The notes beneath the pieces are model-generated. The model was not told the DNA's origin. It saw nothing but the letters and a program-made list of their open reading frames with translations, and searched no databases. Source: Polytrichum commune (taxonomy: Eukaryota; Streptophyta; Polytrichopsida; Polytrichales; Polytrichaceae). Taken from it: DNA of 64,000 nt. The stretch is from positions 39,401,081 to 39,465,080 of the forward strand of contig OX485809.1 in NCBI GenBank assembly GCA_950295325.1. Reading direction: 5' to 3'. Shown here in pieces: positions 22,701 to 33,570 of this stretch (the stretch's first letter is position 1; each line of letters begins with the position of its first letter). The position numbers were made by a program, and so were the translations under genes.

Positions 22701-22866
22701 GTTCGTGGACTTCCAAAGATTCATGGGAGGATGTATCCACAAACACCCCCCTCACGTTTGGCACACCATTACTATCTGCCGACGGGGAAGACAGTTCACA
22801 TTCAGCATCGGATGACGATGCATACGTCGACAACTCCAATGAACTATCACCCACATGCAACGCCAT
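19738..22866 (-). pseudogene. DUF7869-type RNase H-fold transposase-like gene, right copy
   Basis: Homolog of 6024-9174. Exon 1 is 22866-21391 and exon 2 is 21257-19738. The protein is over 90 percent identical by eye to the left copy across the catalytic blocks (HDKMDHAK, LDNCAKHNK, GHTHDDIDASFG). It carries its own lesions: a 1-bp loss near 21660 (TACGACTGTG versus TACGACGTGTG), a Trp-to-stop change (TGG to TAG) near 20290 and a Gln-to-stop (CAG to TAA) near 19988. It lacks the 11-bp duplication that breaks the left copy. The two copies therefore died independently after they separated. The intron donor region also has a substitution, though a GT remains. Confidence 0.8.
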
Positions 22867-23099
22867 ACCGCCTAGACCAACCACCATGAAATGATCAACC
22901 CAACCACCACCGCAATGCATACAAGAGAGGATAGAATATATGTGGAGATAAATGGCCCAAAATTGACAAACAAATTTTGGTGCACCATTGGAGAACCACA
23001 CGCACAAAGACGAACATGCGTCCCAAAAAAACGTTTTAAGCATACATCTAGGAGCCTCACTAATGTAAACAATACATGGACAAAGAGGAGAACAATCGT

Positions 23100-23300
23100 T
23101 AGTCGTCCAGGAGGGCCCTGCTGTTCGGACCAGCGCCTGTCCCCATACAACCGACAACGAAATCAGAAATCCGAGAACGCCACATGCATTTACGAACGCG
23201 CGTTCGTGACCTCAGTAACTTCTCCATGTGCAACCGGCGGCCTTCGAGATCCCTCATCTGAGAGCACCCTCAGGAATATCGGTTTTGTAGGTCAAAGTAC
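23100..23300 (+). pseudogene. Diverged duplicate of cargo-gene exon/palindrome/exon segment
   Basis: Aligns in the same orientation with 47815-48022. Both carry GGAGGG-CCTGCTG-TCGG-CCAGCGCC, then a palindrome with CG at its centre (23190 versus 47906), then GGCCTT-CGAGA-CCCTC, then GGTTTTGTAGG or AGTTTTGTAGG, the donor side of a 17-codon exon in the cargo gene. It is degenerate and lies just upstream of, and opposite to, the DUF7869 gene. It shows that palindromes have at least partly spread by copying of exon-intron blocks. No mirror of it was found in the left copy. Confidence 0.6.
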
Positions 23301-24445
23301 CATGTTGACTTAGGAACCTGCGCGATATACTATCACAAGAGAACACTTGTCCATACGCACAAAAGTAGTAAATCTGCAGATGATGCCTGAATCAACTCCA
23401 ACAATATTTTGAACACTGAGCACCTTCATATTGTGAATTTGATTATGTTGACTTTTGCGTACCTACCCATTTACGAACGGACGTTCGTAAATGGGTGCGA
23501 CCCCGTGTTCACATCCTTCACGGACGAACGATGAGCATATTTTTCTTGCTATTCTGTGTTTGTATATTACTGCCATACTGATGTGTATGAATGAAGATGT
23601 GTTGCTGGATGCGTAGACAATAATGACATGTATTTACGAACGCACGTTTGTAAATTCCCGACCATCAGGTACCAATAGATACGGGTCAAATAAGTATGTA
23701 TGATCCTCGAAGGCATACTTACGAACGCACGTTCGTAAATGACTGTCATGGATTAAGTGCATATGACTAACCATATGAGTAGCTCAATCCAGAACATGCT
23801 CTCATGTGGGATTTACGAACGCACGTTCGTAAATTACCGACCATCAGGTACCAATAGACACGGATCAAATATGTATGTATGAACCTCGAAGGCATATTTA
23901 TGAACGCACGTTCGTAAATAAATGCCATAGATGATGTGCATGTGACTATCCATGAGTAGCTTAATCCAAAACATGATCTCTTGTGGGATTTACAAACGCA
24001 CGTTCGTAAATTACCGACCATCAGGTACCAATAGATACGGGTCAAATATGTATGTATGATCCTCGAAGGCATATTTACGAACGCACGTTCGTAAATAATT
24101 GCCATGGATTATGTGCATGTGACTATCCATGAGTAGCTCAATCCAAAACATGCTTTCAGGTGGGATTTACGAACGCACGTTCGTAAATTACCGACCATCA
24201 GGTACCAATAGATAAGGGTCAAATATGTCTGCATGGTCCTCGAAGGCATATTTACGAACGCACGTTCGTAAATAACTGACATGGATTACGTGCATGTGAC
24301 TATCCATATGAGTAGCTCAATCCAGAACATGCTCTCATGTGGAATTTACGAACGCACGTTCGTAAATCCTTGCCATGTACAGGTCCGAATCGTTTGTCTA
24401 AACCTGAAGCTCCTCATCTTTACGAACGTGCGTTCGTAAAGTTCC
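23180..24445. repeat. Palindrome cluster 2, right copy (12 sites, tandem 177-bp units)
   Basis: Sites lie near 23190, 23470, 23632, 23718, 23812, 23896, 23989, 24073, 24166, 24249, 24346 and 24419. From 23632 to 24365 they alternate at spacings of about 84 and 93 bp, forming about four tandem units of 177 bp with two palindromes each. Spacers include GACCATCAGGTACCAATAGA. These spacers are unrelated to those of the tandem units at 4944-5300, although the palindromes are the same. Confidence 0.9.
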
Positions 24446-24708
24446 GGTATTTACGGCGGTATATGCGGTAGGTACAGCCTGTACTGTACCTGGGTGGTGT
24501 AGGGTTGGCGCACACGAAATGGCTTGAGCGCGTTCGGTGAGGTCTGTAGAGCGCACACTTGCATGTGCCGCTGAAAAGAGCTTTATTGTGGGGGGAAGAG
24601 CTTTAAGTACTTCACCCCGCTGGTTCAAAATCCCTTGGATGCTCTTTAAAAAGCGGATTCCCGCCGCCTTCTTTGATCTAACAATCTCCCATTCCATCCA
24701 TGCGGAAT

Positions 24709-24719
24709 TATATAAATAG
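24709..24719 (+). promoter_or_regulatory. Conserved TATA box candidate, right copy
   Basis: TATATAAATAG, followed by a conserved stretch with ATGTATGGAACATG. Mirror of 4302-4292. It points toward the second palindrome cluster and the cargo gene start at 28363, about 3.6 kb away. It could mark the cargo transcript's start if a long first intron or 5' leader exists; this is inference. Confidence 0.4.
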
Positions 24720-25977
24720 CACTGTCATGTATGGAACATGCCTTGCATGCACGCCAACATATTGAAAATATATAAATCGGTTGCACACCTTAGTTGTGAC
24801 CAAGGTCTCATCGAAATATATGTATATACATATACACATAATGTCTAAATATGGAGATGGTTAACATTGAATATTTAATGATTTGCGACTAAGGTATGAA
24901 GTCCAAGTTAATTGACAATTGATGCCTAATAAAGTTATGAATGTCGAAGTCATAGATATATATATCTATACATATATACACATATACACACACACACACA
25001 ATGAGGTCAGAGTGGCTAAGAACATGTTGCGGACGCCCCTAAAATTATAGGTATCATATGTTTCACATCAAAAAATGACCGTAATATGGTCACCAAGTGC
25101 ATGAATACAACTAAAAATCAGGTTAATCCATAATGGCTTGCACTAGGGTAGATTGAGGACATTATGAACTAATTATACCTAATAATATATGTAAGTTAGG
25201 TCTTCTTTCAAATGGTATCTAGGTGTAAAAATAAGGAATTAAAATGGCATGAGTAGGAAGGATTAATCAATTTGTAATGCTGCATAGTATGATAGCGTAA
25301 TGATCATTGAGACTTGAAACCATACTAGCTACCGTAACGTTGAATCATAGTTACAATTATTATGTGTTTGACGTCCTATTGGAAATTGAATTTTCGTCCA
25401 CTTGTTGTAAGGGTACGGATACACATTGGTTAAATGTTTATTAGATCATTAGTGATATTTATAGTTGAATGCATTGTTTGATTGTTAGTTTAAGTTGACA
25501 CATGATTAAATGAGTTGAGGTCCTATTGGAAATAGACTTTTAGGGTTTGGGGAAATGCACTATTAATTTGGAATGGTGCATACAATAGTATGTATTTACA
25601 ATTAATATATGTTTTGCATCCTATGAGAAGGATGTGCATCATCATAGCTTAAAGTGTTGATATAAATTGAAGTCTTAAGACATGCATGTTATTATAATAA
25701 GATCGTGGATTGTGTGATGAAATTTCACTCAGAACCATTAAGGTGAAAGAGGGAATATTTGAAATTTCACTTATCACCTAAACCAAAGTTTTATCTCAAA
25801 TCTATTAATTTGGAATGTGAAAATGACAATTGGCATCATTATCAATTATTATAGTTGTTATGAACGGAATTAAGCATTCTCCATCCAACCAACATTGGTA
25901 GACCAATTTGACATGCCCTTAGACAACAACATGGCCACATATAAGAAAGGTTGGTAAGATAAAAAGATGCAGGGATG

Positions 25978-26030
25978 TAGGGTTTAGGGTTAGGGTTTCG
26001 GGGTAGGGTTTAGGGGTTTAGGGTTTGTGA
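25978..26030 (+). repeat. Interstitial telomere-like TTTAGGG repeats, right copy
   Basis: GGGTTTAGGGTTAGGGTTTCGGGG and further TTTAGGG units. Mirror of 2735-2695. Confidence 0.8.
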
Positions 26031-26619
26031 AAGTTGTGTATGTGGTATTTGGGTTTAGGTTTTAGATTGTTACTAGGATACATTACACACACAAACAATA
26101 TTGACTCCTCAAAAACCCTTGTAATTGCACTAACTTCATTCATCGCAAGCTCGTAGTTGATGCTAGCAAAATAGTTGACCACTCCAGAAATGCATTAGTT
26201 CAAGCTAACACCTAATATTGGAACTTGAATTGACATCCTATCATATAGCAACTCTCCGCAATCTCATATTATTATAAATTCTTTTTTGCATGTAATATTT
26301 ATTTGAGGAACCATCGAATGAATTGAAAGATATCTAGCTCTTACGTAAACTATATTTTAAAACACCATATACATATCTTTGGGGGTGGATTCTACATTGT
26401 AAACCTAGGAAATGACCTGCATTGTTTATTACGAATTAACTGAGCATACTTTTCTAAAATATGTTTACAAGGAATCCAAATGTAGAGGTACTAAGGAAAT
26501 AAAACGAGTAAAATTCATGTATTTGAACTTAGCTTTTCAAGTTAATGCCCTAAACGCGTCCATTACATATAAATATGTCAAAGCATGAGTATAACATGAA
26601 GGGTTCCAATATACAACCA

Positions 26620-26700
26620 GCTCCCATCTCCCATCGCATCCCATCCCATCCCATCCCTTCCCATCACCTCCCATACCATCCCATCCCATCTCCCTCCCAG
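26620..26700 (-). repeat. CCCATC repeat, right copy
   Basis: ATCCCATCCCATCCC tract; the short counterpart of the 240-bp array at 1695-1935. It is followed by a conserved GC-rich block (GCGGCGCAGCTACCTCCCCGC region) shared with 1600-1680. Confidence 0.75.
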
Positions 26701-26879
26701 CCCTAGCCAGTGGAGTTGTGCCACGTGGCAGGTGCTGAGAAACCCTAGCGGCGCAGCTACCTCCCCGCGCCCCTTCCTCTTCTCCTCATTTGTCATTTCG
26801 AGGAGAGGAGGAGCGGAGCGCTTAGAGAGCGAAGCTCTTGCTTTTTTTAGTTTTGAAGTTTTAAATTAGTTTTGTTGCA

Positions 26880-27260
26880 AGTTTTGAGAGATTTCAGATT
26901 GAGAGCTTGTGTGAAAGCTTTTGAGTTTGTGAAAGCTTGTGAGTTTGTGAAAGCTTTCAGTGTGAGAGTTTGTGAGTTTCAAAAGCTTGAGAGCTTGAGT
27001 AGGAAAGCTTCAGAGTTTCGGATTGAGAGCTTGAGGGTGATCTTTAGAAGCTTCAGAGTTTAGGAAGCTTCAGAGTTGAAGCTTCAGAAGTGAAGCTTCA
27101 GAGTTTAGGGAAGCTTCAGAAGTGAAGCTTCAGAGTTTAGGGAAGCTTCAGAAGTGAAGCTTCAGAGTTTAGGGAAGCTTCAGAAATGAAGCTTCAGAGT
27201 TTAGGGAAGCTTCAGAAGTGAAGCTTCAGAGTTTAGGGAAGCTTCAGAGTTAAGGGTTTG
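26880..27260. repeat. Tandem repeats of GAAGCTTCAGAGTTTAGG units
   Basis: From 27050 to 27245 a unit of about 32 bp (GAAGTGAAGCTTCAGAGTTTAGGGAAGCTTCA-like) repeats about six times with few changes. The earlier part (26880-27050) is a looser GAAAGCTTGTGAG-type repeat. Counterpart of 1190-1500. Confidence 0.85.
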
Positions 27261-27744
27261 CTTAAGAGTTCAGAAGCTTGAGAGCTACAAGCTTGTGAGT
27301 TTTGTGTACATGGGAGTATACTAGGGTTTGTATATAAGCTGTGAAGGCTTGAGGTCTGCATTAGAGAGTTATCTGAGTGTGCATTTGAAAGGCAATTGAG
27401 TGTGCAGTTGTGAGGATTTCTGGGATTTTCAGAAAGAGAAGAAGCAGGGTTTGAAGTGTGCAGCATTTCAATGTAATTTGTTATCCTTTCCAACTCCTCT
27501 CACATTCTTGAATTCAATTTGTTTTGTTACATGCAATGTGAATTATCACTTTCTTCTTCATGTTTCATTCTGCATCTCATTCTGCATCTCAATTGCTTTA
27601 TGATTCAAGATTTGCATCATTCTGACCAAGATTTGCAGGCACGGCTGCAAGCAAAGTAGCTAATAAGTGAGTTATATACGTATACGTATATATACATATT
27701 CGTATATATACGAAACATATATGTACGGACAGGGGATCCCAAAA

Positions 27745-28340
27745 CCATCACATTTACGAACGCTCGTTCGTAAATGGACATACACTGCATACCGAACCTC
27801 CATTTACGAACGTGCGTTCGTAAATACGCACTCCACGTTCTTTGAAATGATCTATATTTACGAACGCACGTTCGTAAATATACTCAAAATATCACTCAGA
27901 TGGAACCTTAACTTTAATATGAACCTCTACGAATATCTAAAGAACAAATATAATTTTGCGAACACCAATAAAACAAATCACATGTACTTACGAAAGATAA
28001 ATCAACCAAATGTCCGAAAAGATAGACCAAATGGACATACTTACGAACGCATGTTCGTAAATAAAACCAAATCTATAAAACCTATATCTTTTACGAACGA
28101 TCGTTCGTAAAAATAACCAAATATATTACAAATACATTCATGACGAGTAGTCTCTTTGATCTTCATATCTTTTACGAACGCTCGTTCGTAAACTCAATAC
28201 TAAAAATTTATATGATCTTGCAACCCCTCATTTACGAACGAACGTTCGTAAATATAATTACATCAATTGCAAAGACGCATTAACACTGCGTAGTATGTGG
28301 GATATGCATGTCATTTACGAACGTTCGTTTGTAAAGTCAC
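27745..28340. repeat. Palindrome cluster 1, right copy (8 sites)
   Basis: Sites near 27753, 27803, 27857, 28040, 28091, 28172, 28231 and 28315. Irregular spacing. The last is about 35 bp before the acceptor-like TTGCAG that precedes the cargo gene ATG at 28363, so the cluster probably sits in a leader intron. Confidence 0.85.
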
Positions 28341-28362
28341 TAATTGTTTATATTCTGTTGCA

Positions 28363-28558
28363 GATGGCAAGATCAAGCAGAAGCGCCATTGAGATGTTCG
28401 CGGTGAAGGTCGATGGCCTCCCAGAGTCGGTGTTAGACGATAACGGCAACGACAACTATGTCCCCAAGGAAGACTTCATGGGGGAGTGGACGGCACTGCC
28501 AGAGAAGATCGGGGATGGGTGGAAGCATCCTTGGGTGGAGCCACTAGGAACCACTTAG
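28363..28558 (+). CDS. Cargo gene head exon, right copy
   Basis: Begins MARSSRSAIEMFAVKVDG directly after TTGCAG. The first 34 codons are conserved with the left copy (102-1, minus strand). From about 28519 the sequence matches, on the opposite strand, the start of the ParB-like exon (see 34631-34690). The native exon therefore ends at a rearrangement breakpoint, and the last dozen codons to the TAG at 28556-28558 are probably not original. It is likely the first exon of the ParB/FCP1 cargo gene, judging by position; the join itself is not visible. Confidence 0.45.
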
Positions 28559-28575
28559 GTAAATTTCAGGAAATG
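28519..28575. repeat. Breakpoint repeat, copy 1
   Basis: GAAGCATCCTTGGGTGG, two mismatches, CCACTAGGAAC, then GGTAAATTTCAGGAAA. The same run occurs at 34631-34700 with an 18-21 base difference in the middle. Both copies are in the same orientation now. When the inferred inversion of 33571-41786 is undone they become inverted to each other. Confidence 0.6.
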
Positions 28576-29084
28576 GATGGTGGACGACAATTAATTATAT
28601 TTTTGTGGGTTCAATAATTAGACTTTATTCCTACTGGCTCTTTCTACTGACACCTTTATCATCTTCGCTGGCCATGGAGAGAGTCCCGCGGCTCCCGCCT
28701 ACGTCGAAGGCAAGCTAAGCTTGCTGTCCTTCTTGAAACGTCCCGCCTGTCCCCGCCTTGTCCCGCCGAAACTCAATACGACCAGAATAGAATCTATGCG
28801 TGGTTTAGAGCAAAAATTGGCCGATAGGGTAGGGTTTTTGTGCGAGGAAAGAGGGTCTGGCTTGCGCGCAAGAGTTCGAGGGAGCGGCAACTTCAGGTTG
28901 TACACAGATTTCAATGCATGTTGCTTGTTTAGCTTTGTGTCTTGAAACTCATTGCGTTTTGGGTTGGCTATGGCGAATCAGGTGTGTTTTGGCCATTTCA
29001 GATTTCAAATGTACATGTTCATCTACTCTTGGACCTACCTGTGATTGTTCATCTCCTCTTATGCATTGTGTGTTCTCATTCCAG

Positions 29085-30646
29085 GATGAATCCATTTTAG
29101 ATCTCCACTATTTCATCAATATTCAAGGTTTGAGAGGAGAAGGGAGGGAGGTGAAGTCTTTGCAAGAGGGGGACGTTTCTAATGAAGAGATCTGTGAGAT
29201 TTTTGGACCTCGCAAGGATAAGAATGGTTGGAAGGTCAATGAGAAGCCTAGTAGGGAGTTCCAAGAATCTGTGGCGAATTTGTACTCAAGAGTGACCTCA
29301 GGGATCAAGTCCTCAATGACCAATTGACATTGGAGTGGGCTAGAGCCATTGTTGCAGAGAACAAGGGTATCCCTGTTAATTGGGCATCATTTGCAGTTCA
29401 CCTGCACAAAAAACGGGTGTCTCTGGAGAATGTGAAAAAAACTAAGAGATTTGCCAAGGAGGGCACCAGTTCAGACTCGCTCAAAGTCACAACCACATCG
29501 TGCCCAGAGCGTGGTAACCAAGCTACAGGAAGTTCCATTTCCCAACTTCATGTTTCTGCTGTAGGAATTGTTTCTCAACATTTTTCTCCAGCCCAAAACC
29601 CTCTGTCTACTGGTTCTTTCTTAGGGCCTGATAGGAAGGGTAGTTTTCGAAAACCTGTTAATCGTTCGTTTTTGTTGCGTGCAACAAAGGTGAAGGCTGA
29701 AGCTGGTGTGTCAATTAAGCGCAATAACCTAAGTGTGTTTAATCCAAGGGTGAAGGCAATGATGGCCTCAGATCCACTAAAGAGTGGAACAGAGGACATC
29801 ATCACTAGACTACATGAGTTGCTTCTATCAAAGCATAAGACATTGCTAGAGTCAAAGGAGCGTCTTCGTGCCACTAGTGACACTAAATCAAATTTTGAGA
29901 TGGACTTCAAACGAGCAAAACTCATGCTAGATGTTCTTAAAGGTCTCCATACTGATGCTAAATGTGAACTCTCCAGAGCTCGTCTTACTTTGCAAGATGC
30001 ACTCTCATTTGAGTCTAATCATATTCCTACAACTGATGCATCTGTTGTGGGGGAAGAATATGTTGAGAGACTTTCATCAGTTGATGCACATCAGGAGGAA
30101 TCTGTTGCTCAACTGCAACAAAGATTACGCTGTGAGGAGAGGAATGTTCTATCATCTCTTTCAAAACTTTCTGCAGCTGAGAAATATTTTATTCTCAAAG
30201 AAAGTGAACTTACCAGTAGTGAAGAGGCATATGGAGAGGAAGTTCAACATCAAGTTGTCCTAGAAAAGATGTTGACTCTCATAGCAGATTATTTGTCTAA
30301 GTTGAAGGGTGGCACTTTACTAACCACCCACCCTGAACCTATTGGTAGGGCTGATAGGACTAAGGCACAAAGTCTTCAACTGAATGTTGAAGATTGTACT
30401 TTTTGCAAAGAAAGCTTCTATGTTAATGATATATGTGTTTCGTCATGCGGTCATTGTTACCACCCTTGGTGCCTTGGTGTGCACATCAACTCTTCCAACA
30501 AATGCAAGCTGCAAAGTTGCCAACAAGAATTTGATTTACAATGGCGATTGTCATTTGGATATGTCCTTCCCAAAAATGGTGATCCTCCACTCCCATCTGC
30601 AGCTATGTCTGGTGAGCTCAAACCCAAATTTATTGTTGCCCAATAA
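29085..30646 (+). pseudogene. RING-like zinc finger / coiled-coil protein, frameshifted
   Basis: The exon probably starts at 29085 after CATTCCAG. An N-terminal charged region (EICEIFGPRKDKNGWKVNEK) is followed by a 1-base loss near 29323 that shifts into the longer frame (LEWARAIVAENKGIPVNWASF). The middle (about 29800-30320) is heptad-like and Glu/Lys/Leu-rich, likely a coiled coil. The C-terminal part has a zinc-binding pattern C-x2-C (CTFC), C-x-H-x2-H (CGHCYH), C (WCLG) and C-x4-C (CKLQSC), followed by FDLQW, and ends at 30644-30646. A RING/E3 role is possible by family resemblance only. Its relation to the giant element is unclear: it may be cargo or part of a nested element. Confidence 0.6.
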
Positions 30647-30731
30647 TTTAGTTTCTGCATTTTTTATAGCATTTTGTGCAGTGGGTATAAGATGTTTAGG
30701 TCAAAAAATGTTTGCATCATGCTAAGCTATG

Positions 30732-33570
30732 TGTGAACCCTTTGAGTGGTCCACCACTCTGCGGGATCACTTTTAGTTAGAATGTTAGCATTAAAAGTTA
30801 GAATTGATAGGGAATTTAGGAAAAATTAGTTCATTTAGCATTTAGCCTAAAAGAAGGAAGGTCAAAATGAAACTAAGTAGTGCTAGAAGATAGCAAAGTA
30901 GAAAAAATGTGCTAGCTAGTAAAAACAACTAGCTAAGCAAATATTAGTAGATGCTAGTTATTAAGCAAATGTTAGTAGATGCTAGCTAAGCAAGTGTTAG
31001 TTTATTAGTTAGTGTGAGGCACACAAGACTATTGGAGGTGTTTTACGTAAGAAGATAAAATCGGCGTGAAGAATTTTGAAGACAAAAAAGAAAGAGAGCA
31101 AGGGGGATACTTGTCCACTTGCCCCCTTGCCAACTCGATGGCGGAAAAATTAGAAAGATTTCTAAAGGTTTTTTGTCGGAGCCACCTCGGCGAGAGGGTG
31201 GCAACCTCAACCGGGAAAACCCCCGAGCCAAAATTTCGGGAAAGGGTTTGAAAAATGGATCCGGTGGAGGAGGGGTCCAACCCTTTTGTGAGAGGGTTTA
31301 AAAACCCCTCCTTCCACCTTGTAGCTCTCTCTTTTTCTCTAGTTTTTGGGCGAAGCCCTGCTTCAATGTAGTTAGGAAAAAATCCTTTAGCATGTATTCT
31401 CAATGGTCTAAAAGAAAGGCTTGAGAACCTCCTCTACTCTCTCTCTCCTAGTTAGGTTGTGTGTTTATTAACACACCAACAAAATTATTCCTTCTTTTGT
31501 AGAGGTAGGTTGGATGGTAGAGTTTTGAGTAGAGGCATTATAGACCTCATCTGCCAATGCCCTGAAGGCTTAGTTCAAAAGCTAGAACAAGATACTTATC
31601 ATTTTTCTCTTAGAGAGATTTCATATAGCCATCCATAGCCGTTTCCCATTTGTGATTTGGTTGAGATGACAATTAGTTATGGATTTTCAAAGATGGAGTA
31701 GAAAAACTGGGTGGTCTTGTGGGTAGCGGCTGCTAGATCAGACCTGCGAGCCCAATAGGAATTTTAATTCCAAGAAATTATATTTTTCCCAAGTAGAACT
31801 TTTGTGTAGCTTTCCAAAATGGCTTAGAACATTTGATTTGAGCATGATTTGAATTAGATATGAATTGTGCAAGATGGGACACATAGTTTGAGAACTTTTG
31901 GTTGACTGCTGCATTACAGAGGACCTGCTGGGTTCACTTCGGCTTACCTTTCTAATCACATATTTTTATCAAATACATCTTTTTAATATCTCTCCAGGGT
32001 CATATAGAACGTTTGATTTGACTAAGATTTGAATTAGATATGAATTGTTGAAGGCGAGATACATAGTTTAAGCCTTCTTGATTGACTGCTGTGTTACAAG
32101 GAGTCCGCTGAATTTCTATTAGCTTAACCTGCTGATGTCATAATTTTTCTAGTTAGAGCTTGTTCATAGCTTTCCAATGGTATAAGGAAAGCCTAGATCC
32201 AAGTAGTAAGGAATGTGCTATGAATTTTTGAAGTTAGAAGGTAGATAGGTGGGTTGGAAGGGTCGGTTGAATCGACCTCACACTTCCAACCCTCATAACT
32301 TTTGCATTTCTTATCCGATTAGAGTGATTTTTAGATCATTGGAAAGATAATTTGGTGCACTAAGTATAAATATTATGCTTAGGATTAAATTACAGGGCAA
32401 AATAACACTTTATATTTTAATTGTTAACTAAGGTACGCTTACTACCAAACTAGTTACAAAGAAGGAGGCAAGGTCGACGCTCGGAAAGTGGAGCAAGGAA
32501 GGAGGTAGCGGCTCGGCCTACATCAAGCCCAAATCAACCGAGGAAAATTGAGGTAAATTAACTAACCTTAAGCCTTCCATTTAGGATTGGAGGGAGCACG
32601 GCTAAGGTACGCATCTCTAAACCCACTCACCTATCTCGTAAGGTCAAGTGGCTTGACCACTTGACCGCCAAGGGAGTACCCAATTCCATTGTTTTCGGGG
32701 CCCTTGGTATGTTTTGTGGTAGTAGCTTCATTTATTAGCAAGTTTCGTGTGTGGTAAGTCGGATTAATCACCGACACGACCACTCTGAATGTTGTTGGTG
32801 GAAAGGTGGGGTTAATGACCCGCGAATCCACTATTATGTTGTTGGCCCCATAGATTGGGAGTAATGGCCCCAATTTATGAAGATTGCGCAACAGGTTGAA
32901 CCTACAGGTCGCCCGTCACCCTGGTCCCATTGAGTTGCATTTCGTGGTCTATCCAGTGTAAACACATTTAACAATCAAAACATACAAAATAAATCGTAAA
33001 CCCTTGTTGGCAAAAGACCCGAGGTAAGGGGTGATGCCTAATATATTAATGTAGTAAGTTAGGACGTGCAAACAAAAGTAAGTAATTAAGAAGGAATTTG
33101 TGTGAAGGGTGGGACTTAGGCCAAGTTCCCCCGCTTAGAAAACTAAATAGAACTAAATAAAGAAATAGGAAGAATTGAATGGTCCATCAAATTGTCGTTA
33201 TTCCGTTCGTTGAGTTGGGGTGGTATGAGTCACACCCGGTTGGGTGTATCAGAACCATCCCAATTCACAAATTAGGATTGCCTTGGTTTCAAGGCTGGTG
33301 CGTCTGCGCGTAGAATAGGTTGTAGGTTAAGGTTAGAACTAGATATGAAATTGGTTAGTGGAGTTTAAAGCCACACTAGTAAAAAACTAAGGCCTAACCT
33401 CCGGAGGTACTACGACGCATATTTAATCTCCCTTAAAAATCTAACTACTCACGTTATACACCTATCATCCGGGTTCGGCTTGGGCGCCTGCAAATGCAGG
33501 CCACCTTCACCGAAGGGCTTGTGTGATACTTTTAGGCTCCCTCGAAAGGGGGTGGCCCAAAAGTACCACA
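30732..33570 (+). mobile_element. LTR-like element copy 1 (about 2.84 kb)
   Basis: Starts TGTGAACCCTTTGAGTGG and ends GGCCCAAAAGTACCACA, i.e. TG...CA ends, matching 44758-41787 in reverse orientation at very high identity. An internal diverged tandem duplication of about 200 bp (31740-31960 and 31980-32160; shared GATTTGAATTAGATATGAATTG) is present. It lacks about 135 bp that copy 2 has near 42330-42470. No polyprotein is inside, so a solo LTR of a long-LTR element or a non-autonomous element fits. Its outer flanks do not form a matching duplication (CTATG on the left, GATGC on the right); the right flank matches copy 2's flank instead. Confidence 0.75.

Larger units (their letters stand above)
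24446..26600. other. Gene-free spacer of the right element copy
   Basis: Reverse-orientation counterpart of about 1960-4560. The first 280 bp (24446-24730) is the best conserved non-coding block and includes the TATA candidate. It also contains (TATACA)-like and (CA)n tracts near 24955-25005 and the telomere-like tract at 25978-26030. No convincing ORF. Confidence 0.5.

Noticed and set aside
23180-24445. CRISPR-like array of regularly spaced repeats
   Set aside because: The repeat is a perfect palindrome scattered irregularly elsewhere, the spacers are themselves repeated, the host is a plant, and no cas genes are present.
31029-31403. Small open frames within the LTR-like elements
   Set aside because: Present on both strands in both copies with no domain; they reflect LTR composition.
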